Assembly: GCA_002344055.1 (NCBI GenBank)
Contig: DDTH01000006.1
Span: forward strand, 186,001 to 250,000
From: Sphingomonadales bacterium UBA2369
GTDB lineage: Bacteria; Pseudomonadota; Alphaproteobacteria; Sphingomonadales; Sphingomonadaceae
Reading direction: 5' to 3'
DNA length: 64,000 nt
Shown: positions 1 to 8,028 of the stretch, in pieces
How the letters are laid out: every line of letters begins with the position of its first letter
How positions within the stretch are numbered: position 1 is the first letter of the stretch
The notes under the pieces: generated by a model
Database searches by the model: none
Told to the model about the DNA's origin: nothing
Seen by the model: the letters and a program-made list of their open reading frames with translations, nothing else
Position numbers and translations under genes: made by a program

Positions 1-711
1 GTTTGCCGGGAAAGCTATGCCGCCTGGGTAATCGAAGATGTGCTGCCGGGGGACGGCCCCGATCTGGCGGCGGCGGGTGCGATCCTCACCAGCAACGTCG
101 CGGCCTGGGAGCAGGCCAAGCTACGGCTGCTGAACGGCGCCCATTCGACCCTGGCTTATGCCGGCCTGATGGGCGGACACGAGACGGTCGCGGCGGCTAT
201 GGACGATCCGGTACTCGCTGCCTTCGTGGAACGGATGATGCGCGAAGATATTGCCGCGACACTGACCTCCGCCGCGCCCGAACCACAGAGGTATATAGAG
301 GAGTTGCTCCAGCGCTTCCGCAATCCTGCAATCGGCCACAAGCTGTCGCAGATCGCCTGGGATGGATCGCAGAAGCTGCCCTACCGGCTGCTGGATACGC
401 TCACCGATCTCCGCCGTTCCGGCCGGCCGATCCATCGTATCGCGCTGGCGATTGCCGCCTGGATGGCCTTCATCCGGCGGCAGGCGCAAGCGGGCGCCCC
501 GATCGTCGATCCGCTCGCGGAAGCGCTGACCACGGCCGGCCGCGGGGCCGATCCGGCGCGGGCGCTGCTGGAGATGACCGCCATCTTCCCGCCCGGCCTG
601 GCTAGTGATGCTCTCGTCCGCGGCGCCATTCTCGACGCCATCGACCGGATCGACAATATCGGCGTGCACACGGCGCTCGCCGCCACGATGGAGGAGGCCC
701 AATTTGCCTGA
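1..711 (+). CDS. uxuB: Mannitol dehydrogenase family protein, probable D-fructuronate reductase (3' part)
   Basis: The reading frame is open from the first base, so the 5' end lies outside the window and 236 codons are visible. The fragment is the C-terminal domain of the polyol-specific long-chain dehydrogenase family, which includes mannitol 2-dehydrogenase and fructuronate reductase. The catalytic signature K-x4-N-x2-H is present in KLRLLNGAH, encoded at about 118-144. The following KDPG aldolase and hexuronate-type permease genes favour NAD-dependent reduction of D-fructuronate to D-mannonate in the cytoplasm, over mannitol or arabinitol oxidation. The stop overlaps the next gene's TTG start by 8 bases. 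The family is clear; the substrate is inferred from neighbours. Confidence 0.8.
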   Translation, partial: VCRESYAAWVIEDVLPGDGPDLAAAGAILTSNVAAWEQAKLRLLNGAHSTLAYAGLMGGHETVAAAMDDPVLAAFVERMMREDIAATLTSAAPEPQRYIEELLQRFRNPAIGHKLSQIAWDGSQKLPYRLLDTLTDLRRSGRPIHRIALAIAAWMAFIRRQAQAGAPIVDPLAEALTTAGRGADPARALLEMTAIFPPGLASDALVRGAILDAIDRIDNIGVHTALAATMEEAQFA

Positions 712-1324
712 TCTCGACGAGATCCTCGACGCAGCACCCGTCATTCCCGTGCTGGTCATGGACGACGCCCGTACCGCCCTGCCGGTCGCACGGGCGCTGG
801 TGGCGGGCGGACTGCCGGTGCTCGAAGTGACCCTGCGCACGCCGGCGGCGCTCGCAATCATCCGCGCGATGCGCGAAGTGCCCGGCGCGATCGTCGGTGC
901 CGGCACGGTGCTCGATCCGGCCATGCTCGACGCGGCGATCGATGCAGGCGCGCAATTCGCCGTGAGTCCCGGCCTGACCGATTCGCTCGCCCGCGCCGCC
1001 GCGACCGCGCCCATTCCCCTGCTCCCAGGCGTCGCCACGGCGAGCGAGGTGATGCGCGCGCGCGACCACGGCTTCTCGCGGCTGAAATTCTTCCCGGCGA
1101 CCGCATCGGGCGGCCTGCCCGCGGTGAAGGCATTCGCCTCCGTCTTCGGCGGCCTGCGCTTTTGTCCGACCGGCGGGATCACGCAGGACAATGCGCCCGA
1201 CTGGCTGGCCATTCCAGCGGTCGCCTGCATCGGCGGCACGTGGCTCGTCCCGCCGTGCGACTCACCCGATCCGGCAGCGATCGAACAGCGCGCCCGCGCC
1301 GCTGCGGCCCTCAAAAAGGACTGA
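704..1324 (+). CDS. eda: 2-dehydro-3-deoxyphosphogluconate (KDPG/KHG) aldolase
   Basis: Class I aldolase of about 206 residues that cleaves KDPG to pyruvate and glyceraldehyde 3-phosphate, the last step of Entner-Doudoroff and hexuronate catabolism. Visible marks are the catalytic Glu in LEVTLRT, the Schiff-base Lys in SRLKFFPA and the phosphate-binding FCPTGGI. The length is normal for the family. I start it at TTG 704 because GAGGAGG (691-697) sits at the right distance and the protein then begins PDLDEILDAAPVIPVL, as homologues do. An ATG at 605 is in frame but lies inside the upstream gene and adds unrelated residues. It overlaps the dehydrogenase stop, which suggests translational coupling. 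Confidence 0.92.
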   Translation: MPDLDEILDAAPVIPVLVMDDARTALPVARALVAGGLPVLEVTLRTPAALAIIRAMREVPGAIVGAGTVLDPAMLDAAIDAGAQFAVSPGLTDSLARAAATAPIPLLPGVATASEVMRARDHGFSRLKFFPATASGGLPAVKAFASVFGGLRFCPTGGITQDNAPDWLAIPAVACIGGTWLVPPCDSPDPAAIEQRARAAAALKKD

Positions 1325-1407
1325 GAAAGCACCTTTGACATCATTCTGCATTTGCGAATGACACCGGTTTCCGCTAGCAGGCAAGAAACAAGAAGCGAGA
1401 GTGGTGC

Positions 1408-2214
1408 GTGGGGGCTGGAGCGACCGATCCGGCGGCGATTGCCGCGCATTTTCTGGCCGCGCGGCGTGCGGCGACCGGCCTTTCGGGCTATCCGGGCGCG
1501 TTTCCGCAAAGCCTCGAAGATGCCTATGCCGTCCAGGACCGCGCCATTGCAGGCTGGGGCGGGGATATTCTCGGCTGGAAAGTCGGCCGCGTGAATCCAC
1601 CCTATGAGCAGCGCTTCGGCACCGACCGTCTGGCCGGGCCGATCTTCGCCGTCGCATTGGCGCCGGACGAGGGCGTGGCGGAGATGCCTGTGTTCGCCGA
1701 GGGCTTCGCGGCAGGCGAGGCCGAGTATCTTCTACGCATCGGCCAGGCACCGCCGGCCGGCAAGACCAGCTTCACGCTCACCGAAGCGGCCGATTTGATC
1801 GACGCCGTCCACGTCGGGATAGAGATAGCCAGCTCCCCGCTCGCAACCATCAACGTGCTCGGCCCGGCGGCTGTCGTGTCCGATTTCGGCAACAATAACG
1901 GCCTGTTGGTCGGACCCGAAATCCCGGCTTGGCAAGACAGCGGTTTCGAGGATTGGCCGGTCACCCTGTCGATCGACGGCGTGTCGGCGGGGCATGGCGT
2001 CGCGGCCAGCTTTCCCGACGGCGCGATCGGCGCGGCACGGTTCCTCTTCGAACTGATGGCCAGGCGCGGTATCGCTCTGACGCCCGGCCAGTGGATTTCG
2101 AGCGGCGCCGTCGGCGGCGTCCACGATGCGCGCGCCGGACAAGTGGTGGAAGCGCGCTTCGATGACAGGGCGGTTGTGCGCTGCCGTCTGATTCCGGAAG
2201 CGCCGGAGGCATAG
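1408..2214 (+). CDS. 2-keto-4-pentenoate hydratase / 4-oxalocrotonate decarboxylase-like protein (FAH superfamily)
   Basis: A 268-residue cytoplasmic protein of the MhpD/DmpE/DmpH type: metal-dependent hydratases or decarboxylases acting on 2-oxo-alkenoates. Typical stretches are GWKVG near residue 57, the acidic GEAEYLLRI near 105 and the GIEIASS metal-site region near 140. The start is GTG 1408 with a purine-rich GCGAGAG upstream. It follows eda by 83 bases and precedes the permease, so it probably belongs to the same unit. Such enzymes usually serve aromatic meta-cleavage; here it may act on a 2-keto-3-deoxy sugar acid or related oxo-acid. The substrate is not established. Confidence 0.72.
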   Translation: MGAGATDPAAIAAHFLAARRAATGLSGYPGAFPQSLEDAYAVQDRAIAGWGGDILGWKVGRVNPPYEQRFGTDRLAGPIFAVALAPDEGVAEMPVFAEGFAAGEAEYLLRIGQAPPAGKTSFTLTEAADLIDAVHVGIEIASSPLATINVLGPAAVVSDFGNNNGLLVGPEIPAWQDSGFEDWPVTLSIDGVSAGHGVAASFPDGAIGAARFLFELMARRGIALTPGQWISSGAVGGVHDARAGQVVEARFDDRAVVRCRLIPEAPEA

Positions 2215-2300
2215 CGCAAGAGCAAAAGGCGGCGCGATTTGCGCCGGAATGATCCGCACACCGGGCAAAACCGGCGGCGGAACGAGGAGAGGAAGACCTG

Positions 2301-3626
2301 ATGGGATTGCGACCACATCGCCAGCCGGGCGGGCAAAGCGTGCCTCGCGTCGGCCGTTATCGCTGGTCCATCGTGGCGCTCCTCTTCGCCGCGACCACGG
2401 TCAACTATATCGACCGCACTATGCTCGGGCTGCTGGCCACCGATCTCAGCAGCGAACTGGGCTGGACCGAGAATGACTATGGCAACATCGTCACCGGTTT
2501 CCAGGCGGCCTACGCGCTCGGTTTCCTGGTGATGGGGTGGATGATCGATCGTTTCGGCCCGAAGATCGGCTATGCGATCGCGATCAGCATCTGGACGGTC
2601 GGCCATGTCGCCCACGGCTTTGCGTCCAGCGTTTCCTCCTTCGTGCTGGCGCGCATCGGGCTGGGCGTCGGCGAAGCCGGCCACTTCCCGGCAGTCGTCC
2701 GCGCCAGCAGCGAATGGTTCCCCCAGAAAGAGCGCGCCTACGCCATCGGCTGGGTGAACAGCGCAACGACCATCGGCGTGATTCTTGCCGCGCCGACCGT
2801 CTGGCTGTTCATGGTGGCGCTCGGTCTCGGCTGGCGGGAGACCTTCATCTATTCGGGCATATTCGGCGTGATCCTGCTCGCCGTCTGGCTCATCTATTAC
2901 AGCAACCCGCGCGAGAGCGGGAAAGTGAGCGAAGGCGAACTGGCCTGGATCGAACACGATCCGCCCGAGAAGGTGGAGCGGATCGGCTGGGGCCGGGTGG
3001 TGACCAAGCGCGAGGCCTGGGCTTTCGCGGTCGCCAAGTTCCTGACCGATCCGGTCTGGTTCCTGATGCTGTTCTGGCTGCCGAAATATTTCGCCACCAC
3101 CTATGACGTCGATCTCAAGGTCGTGCTGCTGCCGATGATCGCCATGTATCTCCTCGCCGATGTCGGCAGCATCGTCGGCGGCTGGTTTTCGTCCAAGCTG
3201 ATCCACAGCGGCTACACGCCGAATTTCGCCCGCAAGGTGACGATGCTGTTGTCGGGCTGCTGCGTCCTGCCTTTGCTGTTCGTCACCAGTCTCGACAATA
3301 TGTGGCTGGCGGTGGCGCTGATCGGGCTGGCGCTCGCCGGGCATCAGTCCTTCTCGTCGAACCTGCTCGCGTTGCCGCCCGACATGTTCCCGAAGCGCGC
3401 GGTCGGCTCGGTCATCGGCCTGGGCGGCTTCGCCGGCGGCGTCGGCGGCATGATCATGTCGAAATCGACCGGGCTGGTGCTGGACGCCACCGGCGGCAAT
3501 TACACGATCATCTTCGCGGTCTGCACGAGCGTCTATTTCATCGCGGTGCTGGCAATCCACCTCCTCAGCCCGAGACTGGAGCCGATCTCGCCGGACGTGA
3601 AGCCTGTTTCCCAGGCGACCGAGTGA
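2301..3626 (+). CDS. exuT: MFS transporter, anion:cation symporter type (hexuronate permease-like)
   Basis: A 441-residue inner-membrane protein with about 12 hydrophobic segments. The N-terminal NYIDRTMLGLL and the loop DRFGPKIGY between TM2 and TM3 are typical of the anion:cation symporter subfamily (ExuT, GudP, DgoT). A good Shine-Dalgarno, GAGGAGAGGAAG, lies just before ATG 2301. Co-directional with the aldolase and reductase genes, it most likely imports galacturonate, glucuronate or a related sugar acid with protons. The exact substrate cannot be read from sequence. Confidence 0.8.
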   Translation: MGLRPHRQPGGQSVPRVGRYRWSIVALLFAATTVNYIDRTMLGLLATDLSSELGWTENDYGNIVTGFQAAYALGFLVMGWMIDRFGPKIGYAIAISIWTVGHVAHGFASSVSSFVLARIGLGVGEAGHFPAVVRASSEWFPQKERAYAIGWVNSATTIGVILAAPTVWLFMVALGLGWRETFIYSGIFGVILLAVWLIYYSNPRESGKVSEGELAWIEHDPPEKVERIGWGRVVTKREAWAFAVAKFLTDPVWFLMLFWLPKYFATTYDVDLKVVLLPMIAMYLLADVGSIVGGWFSSKLIHSGYTPNFARKVTMLLSGCCVLPLLFVTSLDNMWLAVALIGLALAGHQSFSSNLLALPPDMFPKRAVGSVIGLGGFAGGVGGMIMSKSTGLVLDATGGNYTIIFAVCTSVYFIAVLAIHLLSPRLEPISPDVKPVSQATE

Positions 3627-3647
3627 GCGGACCGGCGGCTGCCGGCA

Positions 3648-4403
3648 ATGCCCGCGGACCTGCAAACGCTGTGCTTCGCAATTGCCGCGATTGTCCTGGT
3701 GGGCCTTTCGAAGGGCGGCTTCGCCGGTCTCGGTGCGCTTGGCACGCCGCTGCTGGCGATCGGGATCGGTGACCCTGTCCGGGCAGCCGCGATCCTGCTG
3801 CCGATCCTGATTGCGCAGGATGCGGTGGGCATCACGGCCTTCCGCCGTCATTGGGACCGGCACGTACTGATCGTGATGCTGCCCGGGGCGATGCTCGGCA
3901 TCCTGCTCGGCTATTTGCTCGCGGCGCGGATTTCGGGTGCCGCCGTGATGGCGGCGTTGGGCCTGATCTCCATCCTGTTCGGCGCCTGGCGATTGTTGCT
4001 GGAACGCAGGGGCACGATCGGGTCCGCCAACGCGCCCGACTGGGTCGGCCGCTTGCTCGGCGTGGCGGCAGGCTTCACCAGCCAGATCGCACATGCGGGC
4101 GGACCGCCCTTCCAGATGTGGGTGATGCCGCGACGCCTGCCGCATACGGTGTTCGCCGGCACGACCGCCTTCTTCTTCGCCGCGGTCAATTTGATCAAGC
4201 TGCCCGCCTATTTCTCGCTTGGCCAATTCACCAGCGCCAACCTGCTCGCCAGCCTGTTGCTGCTTCCGTTCGCCATCGCCGGGAGCCTGGCGGGGGTGTG
4301 GCTGGTGAAGCGGATAAGCGGTGAGCGCTTCTACCCGTTCGTCTACGCGCTGATGATCGTCGCCGGAGCGAAATTGCTTTGGGACGGCCTCGCCGGCTTT
4401 TAG
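3648..4403 (+). CDS. TSUP family permease (TauE/SafE, DUF81)
   Basis: A 251-residue integral membrane protein with 7-8 hydrophobic segments and the family-typical SKGGFAGLG motif (residues about 21-29) in the first re-entrant region. A second half begins near residue 130 with GFTSQIAHAGGPPFQ. TSUP proteins export or import sulfite, sulfoacetate or other organic anions. It starts 21 bases after the permease stop, with a weak ribosome site before ATG 3648. It may be the last gene of the hexuronate unit or independent. It converges on regA, whose stop is 17 bases away. Confidence 0.78.
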   Translation: MPADLQTLCFAIAAIVLVGLSKGGFAGLGALGTPLLAIGIGDPVRAAAILLPILIAQDAVGITAFRRHWDRHVLIVMLPGAMLGILLGYLLAARISGAAVMAALGLISILFGAWRLLLERRGTIGSANAPDWVGRLLGVAAGFTSQIAHAGGPPFQMWVMPRRLPHTVFAGTTAFFFAAVNLIKLPAYFSLGQFTSANLLASLLLLPFAIAGSLAGVWLVKRISGERFYPFVYALMIVAGAKLLWDGLAGF

Positions 4404-4420
4404 GCGCGGTCCGTCGAAGC

Positions 4421-4960
4421 CTATCGGGACGGCCGCTTGGACAGCTTCCGGGCCAGCGTCCGGCGATGCATGCCCAGTCGCCGCGCGGTCTCGGAGATAT
4501 TGAAGCCGGTTTCCGCCAGCGTATCGTTGATCCGCTCCCGCTCCCAAGCCTTCAGCGAGATGGCCGGGCCGTTGATCGGCGTTTCCACGTCGCCTTCCAC
4601 CCGGCCGAACGCCGCCTCGATATCGTCGGTATTCGCGGGCTTGGGCAGATAATGGGAGGCGCCGAGCTTGATCGCCTCGATCGCGGTGGCGATGCTCGCA
4701 TAGCCGGTCAGCACTACGATCCGCATCTCCGGATCGAATTCATGCAGGGTGCGTACACAGGGCAGGCCGGATTTGGTGCCGAGCTTCAGGTCCACCACCG
4801 CATGATTGGGCCGCGCAACGGCCAGCAATTCGTCCAGCCCGTCCGGATCGTCGGCAATGTGAACCTGGTAACCGCGCCGCTCGAACGAGCGGGCGAGGGT
4901 CCGGGCGAGGACTGCGTCATCCTCGACGATCAACAGGCGCTTTTCGCTTTCCTCTGACAT
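4421..4960 (-). CDS. regA: Redox response regulator of the RegA/PrrA/ActR/RoxR family
   Basis: A 179-residue two-domain regulator. The receiver domain (residues 8-120) carries the acidic pocket EDD at 13-15, phospho-acceptor Asp57 in VVDLKLG and Lys107 in PKPAN. The C-terminal Fis-type helix-turn-helix is NISETARRLGMHRRTLARKL, a hallmark of RegA. Known family members control oxidases, carbon fixation and nitrogen metabolism in response to redox state. ATG 4960 overlaps the sensor-kinase stop by one base (TGATG), so translation is coupled. The adjacent cyo operon is an obvious candidate target (inference). Confidence 0.92.
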   Translation of the reverse strand: MSEESEKRLLIVEDDAVLARTLARSFERRGYQVHIADDPDGLDELLAVARPNHAVVDLKLGTKSGLPCVRTLHEFDPEMRIVVLTGYASIATAIEAIKLGASHYLPKPANTDDIEAAFGRVEGDVETPINGPAISLKAWERERINDTLAETGFNISETARRLGMHRRTLARKLSKRPSR

Positions 4961-6276
4961 CAGCCCTCCCCGCTCGGCCCCGTCGCCAGCGGTAGCACAA
5001 GGCGCACGACCGCCCCGCCTTCCGCCCGGTTTTCCGCCTCCAGCCTCCCGCCCAGCCGGCGCGCGACATTGCTGGCCAGAAACATGCCCAGGCCGTGGCC
5101 GGGACCCTTGGTCGATTCGTACAGCTGGCCGATACGCGCCAGCTGCGCGTCCGCAAAGCCGCGTCCCTGATCCTCGATCGAGATCATCAAACGGCCATCG
5201 GCCACACGGCCGTCGAGGCTGATGCCTTCGGGCGACACCTCCGCCGCATTCTCGAGCAAGGCCCAGATCGCCTGGCGCAGGGCCGGCTCGGCCGCGACCG
5301 TCGGCGTTCCCGTCCAGTCGAAAGCGTGACGGAGAGGAACTGCACCGGGATGCGCGTTCCACTCGGCAACTATGCGATCGAGCAAGGTCTGGACAGGCGT
5401 GGAACCCATCGCCTCCCCACGCGCCTGGCCGGCGGAATGGAGGATGTTCGAGACGATCTGCTTGCAGCGCTCGATTTCCGCCTCCGCCACCTCCAGTTCC
5501 TCGTGGATATCGGGTTCGGCACCGATTGCGGGATGCCGGCGCCAATCGGACACCAGCACGGCCAATGATGACAGCGGCGTCCCCAGTTCATGCGCGGCCC
5601 CGCTTGCGAACAGGCCCATGCGGACAATCCCGTCCTCCTCGGCGGCGCGCTGGCCGAGTTCGGCGACATAGGCGTCGCGGGCGCGCAGGTTCCGGCTGAT
5701 CCGCGTGATGAACAGCACCAGCAGCACCGCGACCATCGCGAAGCTGATCCACTGCCCGGCAAGCAGGACGTCGACCGGAGCCCCGTCCAGGCGCGGCGGA
5801 AGGACGAGCGGCAGATGGTCGACGATCAGGAAAGCGGCACACAGGCAGGCAATCGCCGTCAGCAGCCAGACCGCCACCGCCGGCAACAGAATGATGCCGA
5901 GCACCACTTGCACCAGATAGAGCGAGATAAAGGGGTTGGTCGCACCGCCGCTGAGATAGAGCTGGACGGTCAGGGCGGCCACATCCAGCAGAAGCGCCAG
6001 CAGCACTTCGCCCGGCACCAGCCAGGATCTGCGAAGCGTCGCCATGAAAAGGAGATTGGCCAGCGCCAGCAGCATTACGATCCCGATCATCGGCACGAGC
6101 GGTAATGTCACGCCAAGGCCGAAATGCGCGACGAGGATCGCGATCAACTGCCCCGCGACCGCCAGCCAGCGCAACTGGACCAGCTGCCGCATATTGTGGG
6201 CAGCGGCATGTGGTGGGGAGCGGCCGGGAAGACCTCCGTCCCGGTGACGCGTCAAGGCGAGGAGCGGCCTGTCCAT
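4960..6276 (-). CDS. regB: Redox sensor histidine kinase of the RegB/PrrB/ActS family
   Basis: A 438-residue membrane kinase. About six hydrophobic segments span residues 38-192, with the quinone-site signature GGATNPF at 110-116. The H-box is GAAHELGTPLSS with phospho-acceptor His229. Cys271 in ERCKQI is at the place of the redox-active cysteine known in RegB. C-terminal ATPase motifs include NAAEVSP, DQGRGF and GHGLGMFLA. The chosen ATG 6276 makes the gene overlap the SURF1 gene's 3' end by 25 bases; a later start near Met29 is possible. It probably senses quinone pool and thiol redox state and phosphorylates RegA. Confidence 0.9.
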   Translation of the reverse strand: MDRPLLALTRHRDGGLPGRSPPHAAAHNMRQLVQLRWLAVAGQLIAILVAHFGLGVTLPLVPMIGIVMLLALANLLFMATLRRSWLVPGEVLLALLLDVAALTVQLYLSGGATNPFISLYLVQVVLGIILLPAVAVWLLTAIACLCAAFLIVDHLPLVLPPRLDGAPVDVLLAGQWISFAMVAVLLVLFITRISRNLRARDAYVAELGQRAAEEDGIVRMGLFASGAAHELGTPLSSLAVLVSDWRRHPAIGAEPDIHEELEVAEAEIERCKQIVSNILHSAGQARGEAMGSTPVQTLLDRIVAEWNAHPGAVPLRHAFDWTGTPTVAAEPALRQAIWALLENAAEVSPEGISLDGRVADGRLMISIEDQGRGFADAQLARIGQLYESTKGPGHGLGMFLASNVARRLGGRLEAENRAEGGAVVRLVLPLATGPSGEG

Positions 6277-6992
6277 CGGCGCCGACCTTGCGCCGAACGC
6301 AGCAGCAAGACCAGCCCGGCCGCCGACAGGCCGGCGAGACCGAACCAGGTCAGCGCATAGACGAGGTGCGTGTTGCGAAAGCTGACGACGGTGAGGCCGC
6401 CGACCGGATAGCCGCCCGGATTGGGCGCCGCATCCGCATCGATGAAGAATGGCGCGGCGTCCGCCACCCCGCGCGCGCGCGTGATCGCCGCCACGTCGCG
6501 CGAGAACCAGCGTTCCGCCGCCGGCTCGTTCGGCCGCAATATGCGCCCGTCAGGCTCGGTCAGCCGCAGCAGGCCGGTTATGCTGACTTCGCCCTGCGGC
6601 AGGGCGGCGGCGCGGCTCGCGGCCGCGCGCTTCTCCGGCGGCACGAAGCCGCGATTGATCAGCATCGTGCCCTGATCGGTTTGCAGCGGCGTCAGCACCC
6701 ACGACCCCGCCCCCCGCTCGGTCAGTGCATCGACCAACGTCTCGCGCTCGTGCAGGAAATGCCCTGTGACACTGACCCGGCGATATTCGATTTCGGCGGT
6801 GTCGAGACGGGGCCATTCGGCGCGCGGCGGCGGCGGCACGGGATCGGCGTGGCGGCGCGCCTCCACCCGTTCGATCAGGTCAAGCTTCCACAGCCGACGC
6901 TCGAGCTGCCAGACGCCAAGGCTTCCGAACAAGAGCAACCCAAGCAGGCACAGGGCAAGGAGCAAGCGATGCTTGCCCCTGCCGGGCGTCAC
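6252..6992 (-). CDS. SURF1-family cytochrome oxidase assembly protein
   Basis: A 246-residue protein with two transmembrane helices, one near residues 10-28 (LLLALCLLGLLLFGSLGVWQ) and one near 215-235. The SURF1 marks are GVWQLERRLWK after TM1, and INRGFVPPEKR and FRNTHLVYALTWFGLA later. SURF1 proteins help heme insertion in heme-copper oxidases. The start is GTG 6992, whose GTGA overlaps the cyoD stop by four bases; this is the first plausible start in frame after cyoD and gives a normal N-terminus. As the fifth gene of the cyo operon it probably assists assembly of this quinol oxidase. Confidence 0.87.
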   Translation of the reverse strand: MTPGRGKHRLLLALCLLGLLLFGSLGVWQLERRLWKLDLIERVEARRHADPVPPPPRAEWPRLDTAEIEYRRVSVTGHFLHERETLVDALTERGAGSWVLTPLQTDQGTMLINRGFVPPEKRAAASRAAALPQGEVSITGLLRLTEPDGRILRPNEPAAERWFSRDVAAITRARGVADAAPFFIDADAAPNPGGYPVGGLTVVSFRNTHLVYALTWFGLAGLSAAGLVLLLRSAQGRRRWTGRSSP

Positions 6993-7393
6993 GGCAGGCT
7001 GCTCGGTTGTCCGCTCATCAGCCCCGGCATCATGTTCGAGTTCAGATGGTGCATGATCCACAGCGAACCCGCGATCGTGATGAGTAGGATGATCCCGGTG
7101 AACAGATAGGCCAACAGCGTCCAGCCGCCCTCCGATTGCGTGTTCACATGCAGGAAGCACATGGTGTGGACCAGCACCTGCACGACCGCCATGATCACCA
7201 CGGCGGCGGCGGTCGCGGTGGGATCGCCCAGCGCATCGGTCATCACCAGCCAGAAGGGGATGGCGGTCAGCACCACCGACAGCGCGAAGCCGATCAGGTA
7301 GGTCCGCATGGAGCCGTGATTGTGCGTGTCGCCATGGCCGTGCGGCTCGCCATCGGCATGGGCGCCGTCCGGGCTGACGGGGGTCGCGCTCAT
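6989..7393 (-). CDS. cyoD: Cytochrome o ubiquinol oxidase subunit IV
   Basis: A 134-residue small subunit with three transmembrane helices (about 32-52, 61-82 and 93-115) and the family motif GFALSVVLTAIPFWLV. The first 30 residues are rich in His and acidic residues (GEPHGHGDTHNHGSM), longer than in E. coli CyoD. It overlaps cyoC upstream and the SURF1 gene downstream by four bases each. It stabilises the CuB-containing subunit I during assembly. Confidence 0.93.
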   Translation of the reverse strand: MSATPVSPDGAHADGEPHGHGDTHNHGSMRTYLIGFALSVVLTAIPFWLVMTDALGDPTATAAAVVIMAVVQVLVHTMCFLHVNTQSEGGWTLLAYLFTGIILLITIAGSLWIMHHLNSNMMPGLMSGQPSSLP

Positions 7394-8025
7394 TGGATGT
7401 ATCCCAGCAGGTAGACGAAGGTGAAGACACCGATCCAGACGACGTCGAGGAAGTGCCAGAACATGCTGAGGCACAGCAATCGCCGCTGATTCTCGATATG
7501 CAGGCCGCGCTGGTTGAGCTGCACCAGCATCACGACGATCCAGATGATCCCGAACGTCACGTGCAGGCCGTGCGTGCCGACCAGAGTGAACAAGGCGGAC
7601 AGATAGCCGCTGCGCTGCGGCGTCGCGCCTTCCGCGATCATGTGGGAGAATTCGTAGATTTCGAGGCTGACGAAGGCAGCACCGAGCAGGCCGGTGACGA
7701 GCAGCCAGGCCTGTGTCGCTCGCAGCTTCCCGCGCCCCATCGCCAGCATCGCGAAGCCGTAGGTGATCGACGAGATGAGCAGGATCGCGGTGTTGATCGC
7801 GACCAGCGGCAGATCGATGATCTCGCGCGGCGTCGGGCCGCCGGCATAGCTGGAACTGAGCACGCCGAACGTCGCGAACAGAGTCGCGAAGATCAAAGCG
7901 TCGCTCATCAGGTAGATCCAGAAGCCCAGCAGCGTCGGGCTGTCGTGCGCGTGGCCGTGCGCGTCCGGATCGACGACGTAGAAGTCCGCGGGATCGGTGG
8001 CTTCGGTCGGGGCTGTCGTCGCCAT
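7390..8025 (-). CDS. cyoC: Cytochrome o ubiquinol oxidase subunit III
   Basis: A 211-residue heme-copper oxidase subunit III with five transmembrane helices. Conserved stretches are GFWIYLMSDALIFATLFA near residue 34, LEIYEFSHMI near 121, GTHGLHV near 150 and CLSMFWHFLDVVW near 185. It lies three bases after cyoB on the minus strand. Subunit III supports proton pumping and stability of the quinol oxidase in the inner membrane. Confidence 0.95.
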   Translation of the reverse strand: MATTAPTEATDPADFYVVDPDAHGHAHDSPTLLGFWIYLMSDALIFATLFATFGVLSSSYAGGPTPREIIDLPLVAINTAILLISSITYGFAMLAMGRGKLRATQAWLLVTGLLGAAFVSLEIYEFSHMIAEGATPQRSGYLSALFTLVGTHGLHVTFGIIWIVVMLVQLNQRGLHIENQRRLLCLSMFWHFLDVVWIGVFTFVYLLGYIQ

Positions 8026-8028
8026 CGC

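Noticed and set aside
1602..4547. A 981-codon minus-strand frame across the hydratase, permease and TSUP genes
   Set aside because: It runs antisense through three well-supported genes and has shadow-type composition.
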